Assembly: GCA_016195505.1 (NCBI GenBank)
Contig: JACPZN010000245.1
Span: 1 to 16,055, forward strand
Reading direction: 5' to 3'
From: Nitrospirota bacterium
GTDB taxonomy: Bacteria; Nitrospirota; Nitrospiria; Nitrospirales; Nitrospiraceae
Length of the DNA stretch: 16,055 bases
In this document: piece by piece, positions 1 through 7,518 of the stretch
Numbering within the stretch: the first letter of the stretch is position 1
How the letters are laid out: each line of letters starts with the position of its first letter
The notes under the pieces: model-generated
What the model was told of the DNA's origin: nothing
Databases searched by the model: none
The model's input: only the letters and a program-made list of their open reading frames with translations
Program-made: the position numbers and the translations under genes

Positions 1-421
1 GAAGATCCGTGAGGTTGTCGGATCACTACGAGGGAAGACGTTGGCCATGCTGGGGGCGTCGTTCAAACCCAATACCAACGATGTGCGGGAAGCCCCAGCC
101 CTGTCGATCGCACAGACGCTGATGGATGAGGGGGCCACCGTTCGGGTCTTTGACCCAGTAGCGCTCGAAGACTCGTGTCGAATCTTACCGGGGCTTACTC
201 CTTGTCGAGATGCCTACGATGCGGCTGACGGGGCTGAAGCTTTGGTGATCGTGACGGAATGGAACCAGTTCCGCAATCTCGACTTTGTTCGACTCAAGAC
301 TCTCTTGCGAAAACCGATTCTGGTCGACTTGCGCAATATCTACGACCCCCCGCGAATGGCCCGGCTGGGATTTCAGCATATCTCCGTCGGCCGACCGAGC
401 AGGGGACCTCAACCAACCTGA
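1..421 (+). CDS. UDP-glucose 6-dehydrogenase family protein, C-terminal part (5' end outside window)
   Basis: The open frame enters from the left edge (first full codon at base 2) and stops with TGA at 419-421, giving about 139 residues. It reads KIREVVGSLRGKTLAMLGAS, then FKPNTNDVREAP, the hallmark of the C-terminal UDP-binding domain of UDP-glucose/GDP-mannose dehydrogenases. Further family features are VRVFDPVA, ALVIVTEWNQF and the late VDLRNIYDP followed by GF and a final GR. Enzymes of this family oxidise the C6 hydroxyl of a nucleotide sugar to a carboxylate with two NAD+, supplying uronic acids for envelope polysaccharides. The 'RNIYDP' ending favours the UDP-glucose enzyme over GDP-mannose dehydrogenase. 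The catalytic Cys and NAD-binding domain lie outside the window, so substrate cannot be settled. The gene converges on the HEAT operon with a 19-nt gap between stop codons. Confidence 0.9.
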   Translation, partial: KIREVVGSLRGKTLAMLGASFKPNTNDVREAPALSIAQTLMDEGATVRVFDPVALEDSCRILPGLTPCRDAYDAADGAEALVIVTEWNQFRNLDFVRLKTLLRKPILVDLRNIYDPPRMARLGFQHISVGRPSRGPQPT

Positions 422-440
422 AGCTCTCGCGTGAAGACTA

Positions 441-1148
441 CTAGGTCAGTCGCGGCAGCTCGGTTTTGGCATCATCCTTCGTCTTGGGCTTATAGCCCAT
501 CCGGTCCAACACCTTCATGATACGGGTCTTCAACCGATTGTCGGCGTCCATCAGAGCTGTCGCCAGCGGTTCAACTGCCGGCTTGCCGATCTTCCGGATA
601 ATTTCCGTCGCCGATTGGCGGATCTCGTCTTCTTCCGATACCAGCAACGGAATAAGCGACGGCACGGAGATGCCGCCGAGCTTGATCAAGGAATCATAGG
701 CGCGCTGCCGCACATCACCCACTTCGTCGGTCAATGCTCCCACCAACGGGTCGACCGCCCGCTGGTCTTTTAGTTCTCCCAGGACTTCCGCTGCGTACTT
801 GCGATTCAACCAGTGCGGATCCTTGAGGTCCAGCAACATCGCGTCGGCCCTGGCCGTGTTGGGATCTTTGGCTCGAATCCTGAAGCCCTTGGCGACGCGC
901 TTCCCACCTTCTTCCACGACGCGGATCGTCGCGCCGTCGCCGACCTTGAGCTTCTTGAGATCTTCGAGCGCTTCCTCTGCCACTTCCAGCACGACCGTCT
1001 TGCCGTCGTAGGCCAGGAGTTCGACTTCGAGCTGCTTGGCCTCTGGATTCACGGCCACCACCCGTTCGGTCACCAGATTGAATCCATCCTTCTTTTCTCC
1101 GCCCTTAGGACCGATCTGAATCAACTTCGCTGGAGCTTCATCTGCCAT
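441..1148 (-). CDS. HEAT-repeat protein with an N-terminal beta-rich domain (last gene of four-gene HEAT operon)
   Basis: This is a 235-aa protein without a signal peptide, so probably cytoplasmic. Residues about 1-95 are charged and look beta-rich (TERVVAVNPEAKQLEVELLA, VVLEVAEEALEDLKKLKVGD), a domain I do not recognise. Residues about 100-225 hold four HEAT/PBS-lyase-type helical repeats, for example HWLNRKYAAEVLGELKDQRA and EDEIRQSATEIIRKIGKPAV. It ends with a G-aromatic motif (RMGYKPKT) shared in form with three neighbouring HEAT proteins. The ATG at 1148 is preceded by AAGGA about nine bases upstream. The gene starts 29 nt after the stop of the preceding HEAT gene, so co-transcription is likely. 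HEAT arrays usually act as protein-binding scaffolds; the partner here is unknown. It is the only one of the five HEAT proteins with an added non-HEAT N-terminal domain. Confidence 0.85.
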   Translation of the reverse strand: MADEAPAKLIQIGPKGGEKKDGFNLVTERVVAVNPEAKQLEVELLAYDGKTVVLEVAEEALEDLKKLKVGDGATIRVVEEGGKRVAKGFRIRAKDPNTARADAMLLDLKDPHWLNRKYAAEVLGELKDQRAVDPLVGALTDEVGDVRQRAYDSLIKLGGISVPSLIPLLVSEEDEIRQSATEIIRKIGKPAVEPLATALMDADNRLKTRIMKVLDRMGYKPKTKDDAKTELPRLT

Positions 1149-1177
1149 GCCAAATATCCTTTATGTGAGTTGAATCG

Positions 1178-1942
1178 TTATGGTTTTGACTTCCACCCGA
1201 GACTGGCCAATACGCCCTCGACTGTTTCCTGCACCATCGTATTCTCGTCTTCCAGAAGCGGCAGCAACGGCTGAATCGCCTCTTTGGCACCGAGCCGTGC
1301 GAGCGATTCGGCGGCGTTGCGTCGGACGAGCCAGTCTTCATCTTTGAGCGATTCGATCAGCGGGCTGATCCCGCGTTGATCGCCGATTTTCCCCAGCGCC
1401 TCCGCTGCATGGCGCCGCACCATCCAGTTGTTGCCCAAAAGTCCGTCGATCAGCGCCTCCACCGCCCGCGCATCACCGATCTTCTTGAGCACGCGCGCAA
1501 CATCTTCTCGTAGCGTACTGTCCGTGAGCGCCTCGATCAATCCGGGCACCGCATGCGGATCACCGATCCGCTCCAGCGCCCAGACGGCCGCGGTCCGCAC
1601 GGCCCCATCTTTATCTTTGAGCACCTTGACCAACGGATCGACTGCGCGTGGATCTTTGAGCTTGCCGAGCGCCGACGCCGCCTGTTCTCGAATCGCCCAC
1701 TCATCATCCTGCAAAGCCTCAAGCAGCGGCTCGACCACAGACGGCCCAATCCGGACGAGCGCGCTGGTCGCGGCTTCACGAATGACAACGTCTTCGTCCG
1801 CCATCAAGCCGATCAAGCGCGGAATCGCATCGGCGCCACTCTGGCCGAGACTCGCGATCGCGTGGTCGCGCAGGCTTTCATTTTCATCACGTAACGCCGA
1901 AATGAGCTGATCAATCCGATCGGAATCCGTCTCGTTACTCAT
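1178..1942 (-). CDS. HEAT-repeat (PBS lyase-like) scaffold protein, third gene of operon
   Basis: This 254-aa protein is built almost wholly of about eight 31-residue HEAT repeats. The consensus is roughly D-x2-W-x-V/I-R-x2-A-A-x-A-L-G-K-I-G-D-x-R-A-V-x-P-L-I-x-A-L. Clear examples are DDEWAIREQAASALGKLKDP, NNWMVRRHAAEALGKIGDQR and DEDWLVRRNAAESLARLGAK. No signal peptide, membrane span or catalytic motif is visible. The start chosen is the ATG at 1942 (MSNETDSD): it overlaps the preceding stop codon in ATGAGTAA, has AGG just upstream, and avoids the poorly conserved extension to 1993. The 8-nt overlap implies translational coupling with the gene before it. The protein ends LASLGWKSKP, the shared Leu-Gly-Trp ending. 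Cyanobacterial relatives of these repeats occur in bilin lyases, but nothing here points to bilin chemistry, so only a protein-interaction role is inferred. Confidence 0.9.
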   Translation of the reverse strand: MSNETDSDRIDQLISALRDENESLRDHAIASLGQSGADAIPRLIGLMADEDVVIREAATSALVRIGPSVVEPLLEALQDDEWAIREQAASALGKLKDPRAVDPLVKVLKDKDGAVRTAAVWALERIGDPHAVPGLIEALTDSTLREDVARVLKKIGDARAVEALIDGLLGNNWMVRRHAAEALGKIGDQRGISPLIESLKDEDWLVRRNAAESLARLGAKEAIQPLLPLLEDENTMVQETVEGVLASLGWKSKP

Positions 1943-3035
1943 CCTGGCTGTTCCCTTTCTGGGCGGCTCCATGGACACCGGACAAGGCTTCAAGTTTGTC
2001 TGCGATTAAGCCGGCATTGTATGCGACGATCCCATCGCGATCCGTTCTCAGCCGATCAAAGAGTTCCTTGTGCGGGCGCAACACCTCCACATCCTTGATC
2101 TTGGCCAGCGCCTCCATCGCATACACGCGAAGCGGCCGGATCGGAATCGCTTCGAGATAAAGCTGGGTCGGACGGGCATCGCCGATCAAACCCAGGGCTT
2201 TGATGGCCAATTCTTTTACTCCGGTGTCCTTGTCACGCTCAAGCCGCTTCATCAACGGCTCCACCGCCCGCACATCCGCAATTTTCCCCAACAAGTCTGC
2301 TGCCGCTTCACGCACCAGCCAATCATCGTCTTCGAGATATTCGACCAGGATTTCAACACCGGGCCGTCCAATGCCTAAGAGATTGATCACCGCCGACATC
2401 CGGGCTTCTTCGCGTTCGCTGGATCCCTCCACTGCACGAAGCGCGTTGAACGTCTCGTCGATCCGTTCGCGAATCGCTCCGAGCTTCTTCAACGTCCCGA
2501 CCGCAATATCGCGGACCGCCGGCTGGCCCATCGCATCGATAAAGGCATCGACAGAACGTGGATCTAAGAGTTGATCAAGCATCGTCGCGGCCGTCACTTG
2601 TGTCTCGGGATCGGGATGCTTGAGCATCTCACAGAGTGGAATCACGGCAGTCGGAATGGCCCCGACCAAATGCGTCATGAGCTGCCTGGCCTCTCCCTCT
2701 TGGCATTGGGGGAGCAACGCCACCAGCGCCGCCGCAGTGTCTGTATTGAGTACTCCGGCCATCTGCTCCAATGCAGCTGCGCCGGCCTTACGCACCGCTT
2801 CGTCCTTGTTTTCGAGCAGGCCGACGAGCGCGACTCCCGCCTGCGGATCTTTAATGCGGGCCAACATCGCCGCCGCTTCTTTTTTTAAGTCGGTCGTCCC
2901 GGATTGAAGGGCCTCGACCAGAGCCTGCACTGCCATGGGGCCACCAGCCACACAAGCCGCGGTGGCACGCATCCGGCGCCAATCCTCTTCATGGATCAGC
3001 TCAGAAACCAGTGTTTCAATCGTTTCCTTGGGCAT
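1935..3035 (-). CDS. HEAT-repeat protein, second gene of operon
   Basis: This is a 366-aa all-helical protein with irregular HEAT repeats, probably cytoplasmic because no signal peptide is seen. Better-formed repeats are DDDWLVREAAADLLGKIADV and TGVKELAIKALGLIGDARPT in the C-terminal half. The middle (about residues 100-220, PQCQEGEARQLMTHLVGAIP onward) is divergent. It is the most diverged of the five HEAT proteins and lacks the Leu-Gly-Trp ending, finishing instead with a polar tail (GAAQKGNSQDE) whose codons overlap the next gene. The ATG at 3035 (MPKETIETL) has no strong ribosome-binding sequence; the 63 nt in front of it are AT-rich and contain an inverted repeat, so its translation may depend on the upstream gene or on that structure. 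The function is likely scaffolding with an unknown partner. Confidence 0.85.
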   Translation of the reverse strand: MPKETIETLVSELIHEEDWRRMRATAACVAGGPMAVQALVEALQSGTTDLKKEAAAMLARIKDPQAGVALVGLLENKDEAVRKAGAAALEQMAGVLNTDTAAALVALLPQCQEGEARQLMTHLVGAIPTAVIPLCEMLKHPDPETQVTAATMLDQLLDPRSVDAFIDAMGQPAVRDIAVGTLKKLGAIRERIDETFNALRAVEGSSEREEARMSAVINLLGIGRPGVEILVEYLEDDDWLVREAAADLLGKIADVRAVEPLMKRLERDKDTGVKELAIKALGLIGDARPTQLYLEAIPIRPLRVYAMEALAKIKDVEVLRPHKELFDRLRTDRDGIVAYNAGLIADKLEALSGVHGAAQKGNSQDE

Positions 3036-3043
3036 GGGTTGTT

Positions 3044-3091
3044 CAATGCAAAATTAAAAATGAAAAACGTTCAATTTCTAATTCTTCATTG
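3044..3091. repeat. AT-rich imperfect inverted repeat between two HEAT genes
   Basis: Arm one is 3044-3064 and arm two is 3070-3091, around a five-base AAACG loop. The outer CAATG/CATTG pairs are perfect, and the 22-position stem has about three mismatches and one gap by eye. The segment is conspicuously AT-rich against roughly 60% G+C flanks and fills most of the 63-nt space between the first and second HEAT genes. It could be a dispersed palindromic element, an mRNA processing or stability hairpin, or a weak attenuator. There is no clear terminator T-tract bounded by a GC stem. Confidence 0.6.
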
Positions 3092-3098
3092 TGCCTTT

Positions 3099-4181
3099 CT
3101 ACACTCGCCCCGCCCTCCATCCCACGAGCGCCAGTGTTTCTTTTACGTGATACCGTACATTTTCATCTAGCGGTCCGGTCAACAGGGGAAGAAGCAACGG
3201 GATCGCCTTTGACCCAAATCGTGCCAAGGCCGCAGCCGCCTCCGCTCTCGTGAAGGTGGGCTCCAGCGCCGCCACCAGGGTGGGAAGTGCGGACTCGTCG
3301 CCGATCGCTCCCAGCGCTCGTACCGCGGCAGCCTGGGTGATGACTTCCTCATTCCACTGATCCCCGCAGCCCGCGACCGACCGTGTCACTTCCGGCAGAT
3401 GTTCCCCTGCCACAACTTCGATCAAAATCGGCACCGCCCGACGATCCCCGATGCGTCCGAGTGCCTCGACGGCCAAGGTGCGGAGTCCCGGCTCTTTGAT
3501 CAGGGCGAACAAGAACTCGACCGCCTGCGGATCTCTGATCTCACCAAGTGCACGAATCGCATCTTCACGAACGGCAGAATCTCCATCATTGAACAACGCG
3601 GAGAGCAGGGGCTCGACCGCTTTTTGAGATTTCGTTTTGCCCAGCGACTCCACGGCATGCAGACGAACCAGCCAGTCTTGGTGCGTCAGCATTTCCAACA
3701 AGGCGGGGATGGCGGCTTCACCGATTGCCGCCAATGCCGAAGAGGTTTCTTCCCGAACTGCTTTCACTTTATCTTGCAATAAAGGGATCAAGGAGTGAAT
3801 TGATCCGGGGTCCTTGATACGGCTCAGAGCTTTTGCCGCGTGCATACGAACAATCCAATCTGAGCTGCGCAAGGCTCGCACTAACGGATCGAACACACGT
3901 GCATCCGCGATCGATCCCAAGATTGCCGAGGCAGCTTCTTGCACCGACAGTTCAGGATCAGTCAGGCAGGCCCCCAAGGCAGGCACGGACGACTCTCCAA
4001 TGGATGTCAGTGCCACGATCGCCGCCTCCCGCACGGACCGATCTCGGTCCCGAAGGATTGAGATCAGTGGACACACCGCTCGGGGATCTTTCAGGCCACC
4101 TAACAAGGTGGCCGCTTCCTCACGGATTGCCCAGTCCTCATCCTTGAGGGCTGCAATCTGCTCTGCAACCGGATCCTGCAT
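3099..4181 (-). CDS. HEAT-repeat (PBS lyase-like) scaffold protein, first gene of operon
   Basis: This 360-aa protein has about ten HEAT repeats and little else. The first is DEDWAIREEAATLLGGLKDP, very like the second repeat of the 254-aa paralogue at 1178-1942, which suggests family growth by duplication. Other repeats are SSDWIVRMHAAKALSRIKDP and HQDWLVRLHAVESLGKTKSQ. A less regular stretch (VVAGEHLPEVTRSVAGCGDQ) interrupts the array near residues 240-265. The end, LALVGWRAGRV, carries the shared Gly-Trp motif. The start is ATG 4181 (MQDPVAEQ), with GGAGGG five bases upstream; the longer frame to 4217 lacks such a site. The gene is first in the operon and diverges from the secreted beta-propeller gene at 4333. 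No catalytic residues are evident, so the inferred role is protein binding. Confidence 0.88.
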   Translation of the reverse strand: MQDPVAEQIAALKDEDWAIREEAATLLGGLKDPRAVCPLISILRDRDRSVREAAIVALTSIGESSVPALGACLTDPELSVQEAASAILGSIADARVFDPLVRALRSSDWIVRMHAAKALSRIKDPGSIHSLIPLLQDKVKAVREETSSALAAIGEAAIPALLEMLTHQDWLVRLHAVESLGKTKSQKAVEPLLSALFNDGDSAVREDAIRALGEIRDPQAVEFLFALIKEPGLRTLAVEALGRIGDRRAVPILIEVVAGEHLPEVTRSVAGCGDQWNEEVITQAAAVRALGAIGDESALPTLVAALEPTFTRAEAAAALARFGSKAIPLLLPLLTGPLDENVRYHVKETLALVGWRAGRV

Positions 4182-4207
4182 CCCAACCCTCCAGAGTCGA
4201 GTCGATG

Positions 4208-4237
4208 ACCCTAACACAAGGTTTTTTACAGGGTCAA
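4208..4237 (-). promoter_or_regulatory. Candidate promoter with overlapping dyad for the HEAT operon
   Basis: On the minus strand, TTGACC (4232-4237) is followed after an 18-bp spacer by TAGGGT (4208-4213), a good -35 and a weak -10 for a housekeeping sigma factor, about 26 bp before the ATG at 4181. A 6-bp inverted repeat, GACCCT (4207-4212) with AGGGTC (4230-4235), overlaps both elements and could be an operator. This is assigned by eye only. Confidence 0.35.
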
Positions 4238-4288
4238 CGCAGGGGCTGTGAGAATTCTCCTCTGGAATCTCGCCTCAGAAGAGTGCAG

Positions 4289-4294
4289 TATAAA
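4289..4294 (+). promoter_or_regulatory. Candidate -10 element for the beta-propeller gene
   Basis: TATAAA at 4289-4294 lies 39 bp upstream of the ATG at 4333 in the divergent intergenic region. No convincing -35 hexamer sits 16-18 bp further upstream, so this may be an activator-dependent or alternative-sigma promoter, or chance. Confidence 0.3.
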
Positions 4295-4332
4295 GGGGCA
4301 ATTTTCATCCCGTTTACCTCTTGGAGGCTATC

Positions 4333-5583
4333 ATGACTCACGCTGGACAGACATTACCACTGGGACGATCGATGCGCGTTGTGGCCCTGCTGGCCTTGCT
4401 GGTCTTGGCAGTTCCCGCTGCACAGGCCTATGAAGTCTGGCTCACCGACCAGTCCGATACGGGGAAAGAGAGTGGGGGGATTCTGTACATTTACGATGGC
4501 GCCCAGCTGGCAGCCAATCCCTCTTCGGCCAAACCGACTCAGACCATCGATTTTTCAGGCCCGATCGGCAAGTTCTGTGAAGAGGCCACCAAGAAAGCTG
4601 TCCGCCGCCCCCACATGCTTTTCTTCAATGCCAATCAAGACCATGCACTGATCTCGTTTCTGAGCGGGCAGGTTCTTATTATGGATGCGGCAACGAAGAA
4701 ACCAGAGGCATGCCTCTCGATGGGAAAGAACGTGCATGCGGCCTGGCCGACGCCGAATCAGAAAATGGCGATCGCCGCCAATATCGCGGAGAAAAAATTC
4801 ATTCGCATCTGGACGGACTATGCATCGCACAAGTACAGTTTCGACCCCGACAAGGACGTCCTCAATTTAGCCGCACTGGAAGGCGGTGAGCGCCCCGATA
4901 CTTCGCCGATCTGCCCGATTACCGAATCGTCGAGCCAGTATGCGTTCGTCACCCTTCGTGGAGGAGGACTCCTGGTTGTGGACGTGACGACAACGCCGCT
5001 CAAGGTTGTCGCGACAATGGACAACAACCAGATCCACCCAGCCGGCTGCGGCGGTATTCAATCCGGGGGCACGATGTACATCAACTCCGGGGGAGGCTGG
5101 CCGATTGCACCGTTGTCGTATGACGTGTATGCGCTCAATATCTCGAATTTGCCCACATCAATCTCGGCCAAGCTCGTCTCGCAACGCGATGACCAGTTTG
5201 CCGACTCTCACGGAATGGCCTCCGTTGGTCGCTATGTATGGAGTGCGGATCGAGCAGGGAACAACATCGAAATCATCGACACGTTGAGCAACCTGAGTGT
5301 CGGCTCAGTAGACCTGGTGACGAGCGGGAATGCGGATCCGGCACCAGACTTGATGGATGTGGCGCCGGACGGCCAGTATGTCTTCGTCGGCCTGCGCGGG
5401 CCGAATCCCTTGACAGGCAATGACAAGAACGTGAACAACGCCAAGGGCACGATCCCAGGTGTGGGAGTGATTCATGTGGATGCAGGCGGAAAAGTCGGCC
5501 ACTATAAGGGCCAAGCCGCGATCACGAACATGAAGGACGGGAAGGAAACCGCCGACACGCATGGGATAGCAGTGAGAAAGTAG
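4333..5583 (+). CDS. Secreted beta-propeller-like protein with conserved-looking histidines
   Basis: This 416-aa protein has a Sec-type signal peptide (MRVVALLALLVLAVPAAQA, predicted cut before YEVWL near residue 33), so it is expected in the periplasm or outside the cell. The mature part has repeated beta-strand units such as GGILYIYDG, GQVLIMDAA, GGGLLVVDV, NNIEIIDTL and DGQYVFVGL, as in YVTN/cytochrome-d1-like beta-propellers. Five histidines occur in similar settings: RPH94, NVH135, QIH235, DSH293 and DTH410. Four cysteines (82, 127, 194, 239) could form disulfides. The chosen ATG has GGAGG at 4323-4327, five bases ahead. The histidines recall metal-binding propellers, but no haem-binding CxxCH is present, and metal binding is only an inference. 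It appears monocistronic, divergent from the HEAT operon and convergent with the next one. The substrate is unknown. Confidence 0.8.
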   Translation: MTHAGQTLPLGRSMRVVALLALLVLAVPAAQAYEVWLTDQSDTGKESGGILYIYDGAQLAANPSSAKPTQTIDFSGPIGKFCEEATKKAVRRPHMLFFNANQDHALISFLSGQVLIMDAATKKPEACLSMGKNVHAAWPTPNQKMAIAANIAEKKFIRIWTDYASHKYSFDPDKDVLNLAALEGGERPDTSPICPITESSSQYAFVTLRGGGLLVVDVTTTPLKVVATMDNNQIHPAGCGGIQSGGTMYINSGGGWPIAPLSYDVYALNISNLPTSISAKLVSQRDDQFADSHGMASVGRYVWSADRAGNNIEIIDTLSNLSVGSVDLVTSGNADPAPDLMDVAPDGQYVFVGLRGPNPLTGNDKNVNNAKGTIPGVGVIHVDAGGKVGHYKGQAAITNMKDGKETADTHGIAVRK

Positions 5584-5597
5584 CTTACAGCTTTCAG

Positions 5598-5634
5598 CCC
5601 AAGGGCGTTCAGAGAGCTTCGGAGAGCGCCTGGG
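5598..5634. terminator. Weak hairpin between convergent genes
   Basis: CCCAAGGGC (5598-5606) can pair with GCGCCTGGG (5626-5634) with two bulges, in the 106-nt space between the stop of the beta-propeller gene and the stop of the converging HEAT gene. No T-tract follows on either strand, so an intrinsic terminator is doubtful. A second imperfect hairpin lies near 5640-5663. Confidence 0.25.
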
Positions 5635-5689
5635 TATCTTGCTGAGAGGTGACTGCTCACAGCTTCGCAGCAAAGGGGTAGCCCAGCAC

Positions 5690-7054
5690 TTAACTTGACT
5701 TTGCCATGTCGCCCGACGGCCCAAATCGCCCGGTTTCTCCCAGTGGCCGATCGACGCGTAGATTGTCCGCCTGGCTGGAGCTGATGTCGACTTCTTCGGC
5801 AGGGGGCGACCAACCGAGCTTCTCCAAGGTTTCGAGCACGATCAGCCGAAGCGCGTCTTTAGCAGTCAGCCGGACTGAGGCATAGGAGAGCACCCGTTCT
5901 CTTTCTGCATCAACCTCGGAGGCTTTGGGATCGTAGAGGAAGGCGATCAAGGGTTCGATGGCCGTGTCACCGATCACTGCCAGCGCCGCCGCCGCTTTTT
6001 CGCGCAACACACCGTCTTTAAGCAACATGATCAGATCCGGAATCACGCGGGGATCGCGGAACTGACCAAGCGCCGTTGCCGCTGCTTCCTTAATGAAAGC
6101 ATCCTCGCTCACGATGCAACCCGGAGTCGGCGAGCCGTCCTGTTTGATTCCTTTCCCCTTCAAGGCATCCAACACGGCGGGTAGGGCACGAGGGTCGCCG
6201 ATCATGCCAAGCGACGCGATGGCATGCCGTTTGACGGCTCCGTCCTTCATGGCTTCCATTAGCGCGTCGATCGCCCTGGAGTCGCCGATCATGCCCAAAG
6301 CAATCGTTGCATCCTCGCGAACCGCCCGATCCGGGTCCTTCAAGGCGGCAATCAATGCATCGACCACCTTGGCATCGCGGACCCAGCTCCGGCCGATTTG
6401 ATAGTCAGTCGTCATGCCTCCCAATGCGCGGGCTGCATGGCATCGGACCACAAAGTCCTTGTCCTTGAGGGTCTCAATGAGTGGGTCAACCGACGGTTGC
6501 CCGATGTAGACGAGCGCAGTCCCCGCCGTTTCGCGCACAATCTTGGAAGAGTCCCGGAAGAGCTTGATCAAGCCAGGGATGGCCTTCGGATCACCGATTT
6601 TGCCGAGGGCTTCAGCCGCGGCACTTTTGACCGCGCCATCACGGTCGCGACAGGCGACGATCAATGCATCGACGGCTTTCGTGTCCCTGATCTCGCCCGC
6701 AGTCTTGGCGGCATGTTCGCGCACCCGCCATCGCTCATCCTTCAATGCGGCGATCAAACGATCGAGCACCCCTGGCCCCATCTTGGCCGTCGCTTCGACC
6801 GCCTGATTACGAACCTCCATGATGGAATCGTTGAACAGGCCCACAAGGGCTTCGACAGCCTTCGGGCCGCCGATTTTCGCCACTCCGCAGCCTGCGTGTG
6901 CGCGAACCGACCAAAAATCATCGCCACAGGCACTGACCAACGCGTCCAACGTTTTGGGATCGCCCAAGTCTGCCAACGCCTTTGCCGCTTCTTCGCGCGT
7001 GGCGTCGTCGACGTCTTCCAGCGCTTCTAGGAGATCTTCAAGTACATGAGCCAT
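5690..7054 (-). CDS. HEAT-repeat (PBS lyase-like) scaffold protein, last gene of secreted-protein operon
   Basis: This is the largest HEAT protein here, 454 aa with roughly twelve repeats. Examples are DDATREEAAKALADLGDPKT, DERWRVREHAAKTAGEIRDT and DPDRAVREDATIALGMIGDS. Two insertions break the array, near GGMTTDYQIGRSWVRDAKVV and KGIKQDGSPTPGCIVSEDAF. After the shared Leu-Gly-Trp motif (LEKLGWSPPAEE) it carries an extra polar tail of about 35 residues. There is no signal peptide, although the two genes before it encode signal peptides. Its ATG lies two bases after the preceding stop (TAACGATGG), so translation is almost certainly coupled. It probably works with the products of this operon or with the HEAT proteins encoded at 441-4181, but the compartment mismatch makes direct contact with the exported proteins uncertain. 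Confidence 0.88.
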   Translation of the reverse strand: MAHVLEDLLEALEDVDDATREEAAKALADLGDPKTLDALVSACGDDFWSVRAHAGCGVAKIGGPKAVEALVGLFNDSIMEVRNQAVEATAKMGPGVLDRLIAALKDERWRVREHAAKTAGEIRDTKAVDALIVACRDRDGAVKSAAAEALGKIGDPKAIPGLIKLFRDSSKIVRETAGTALVYIGQPSVDPLIETLKDKDFVVRCHAARALGGMTTDYQIGRSWVRDAKVVDALIAALKDPDRAVREDATIALGMIGDSRAIDALMEAMKDGAVKRHAIASLGMIGDPRALPAVLDALKGKGIKQDGSPTPGCIVSEDAFIKEAAATALGQFRDPRVIPDLIMLLKDGVLREKAAAALAVIGDTAIEPLIAFLYDPKASEVDAERERVLSYASVRLTAKDALRLIVLETLEKLGWSPPAEEVDISSSQADNLRVDRPLGETGRFGPSGDMAKSS

Positions 7055-7056
7055 CG

Positions 7057-7512
7057 TTATGGTACCTGCTCGTAATAAGAGTCTCGTTCGCCCCCATAGG
7101 GATACATGCGTGTGCAGCGCACGACGAGGGTTTGGGTCCCGCGCCCCTCAATACATTGATCCAGCGACTTGGCAAACTCCAACTTTCCTTCGAGGTTGAC
7201 CACGAAAGGAAAGTCGAAGGTGAAACTGATGAACTTGTACTTCCCCGGTTTCAGCGCGAGTTCCCGGCGCTCGGAAGTTTTCGGAGCGTCGAGCGAATCG
7301 GGATCCGAGTTGTAGATCGACGGCGTCACCCCCGGCACTTGCCACCATGAAGGAGGAACCAGCTTCGTGGCATCGATCGTGATCGTGTGTTCCTTAAGAT
7401 GCGCCGGCGGCGGCCCGGCAAACCCTGCCTCGGTGGAGGCCATTGTCACCAGTCCAACGATGAATCCGCCACATACCGAGAGTTTGCGTCGTCTTGAAAA
7501 ATCGTAGAGCAT
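7057..7512 (-). CDS. Small secreted protein of unknown function
   Basis: This 151-aa protein has an N-terminal basic and hydrophobic stretch (SRRRKLSVCGGFIVGLVTMA) with a likely signal-peptidase cut near GFA-GPPPA at residue 32-33. The mature part of about 120 residues looks beta-rich (HTITIDATKLVPP, KYKFISFTFDFPFVVNLEGK) and has two cysteines, C120 and C133, that could form a disulfide. I do not recognise the family. It begins six bases after the stop of the phosphatase-like gene and ends two bases before the HEAT gene, so it sits in the middle of a tight operon. The ATG has no strong ribosome-binding sequence, which suggests coupling to the gene before it. A small periplasmic binding or accessory protein is possible, but this is a guess. 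Confidence 0.75.
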   Translation of the reverse strand: MLYDFSRRRKLSVCGGFIVGLVTMASTEAGFAGPPPAHLKEHTITIDATKLVPPSWWQVPGVTPSIYNSDPDSLDAPKTSERRELALKPGKYKFISFTFDFPFVVNLEGKLEFAKSLDQCIEGRGTQTLVVRCTRMYPYGGERDSYYEQVP

Positions 7513-7518
7513 GATTCG

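Noticed and set aside
6398..7030. 210-aa plus-strand frame opposite the 454-aa HEAT gene
   Set aside because: HEAT repeats make long antisense open frames; the minus strand holds clear periodic repeats and coupled start sites.
441..7054. HEAT repeats as phycobilin lyases
   Set aside because: The repeats match the PBS-lyase repeat profile, but no phycobiliprotein or bilin-synthesis gene is nearby, and this repeat type is common in non-photosynthetic bacteria.
441..7054. Periodic near-repeats at DNA level that might be tandem repeats or CRISPR-like
   Set aside because: The periodicity of about 93 bases comes from 31-residue HEAT units with diverged codons; there are no identical repeats with unique spacers.
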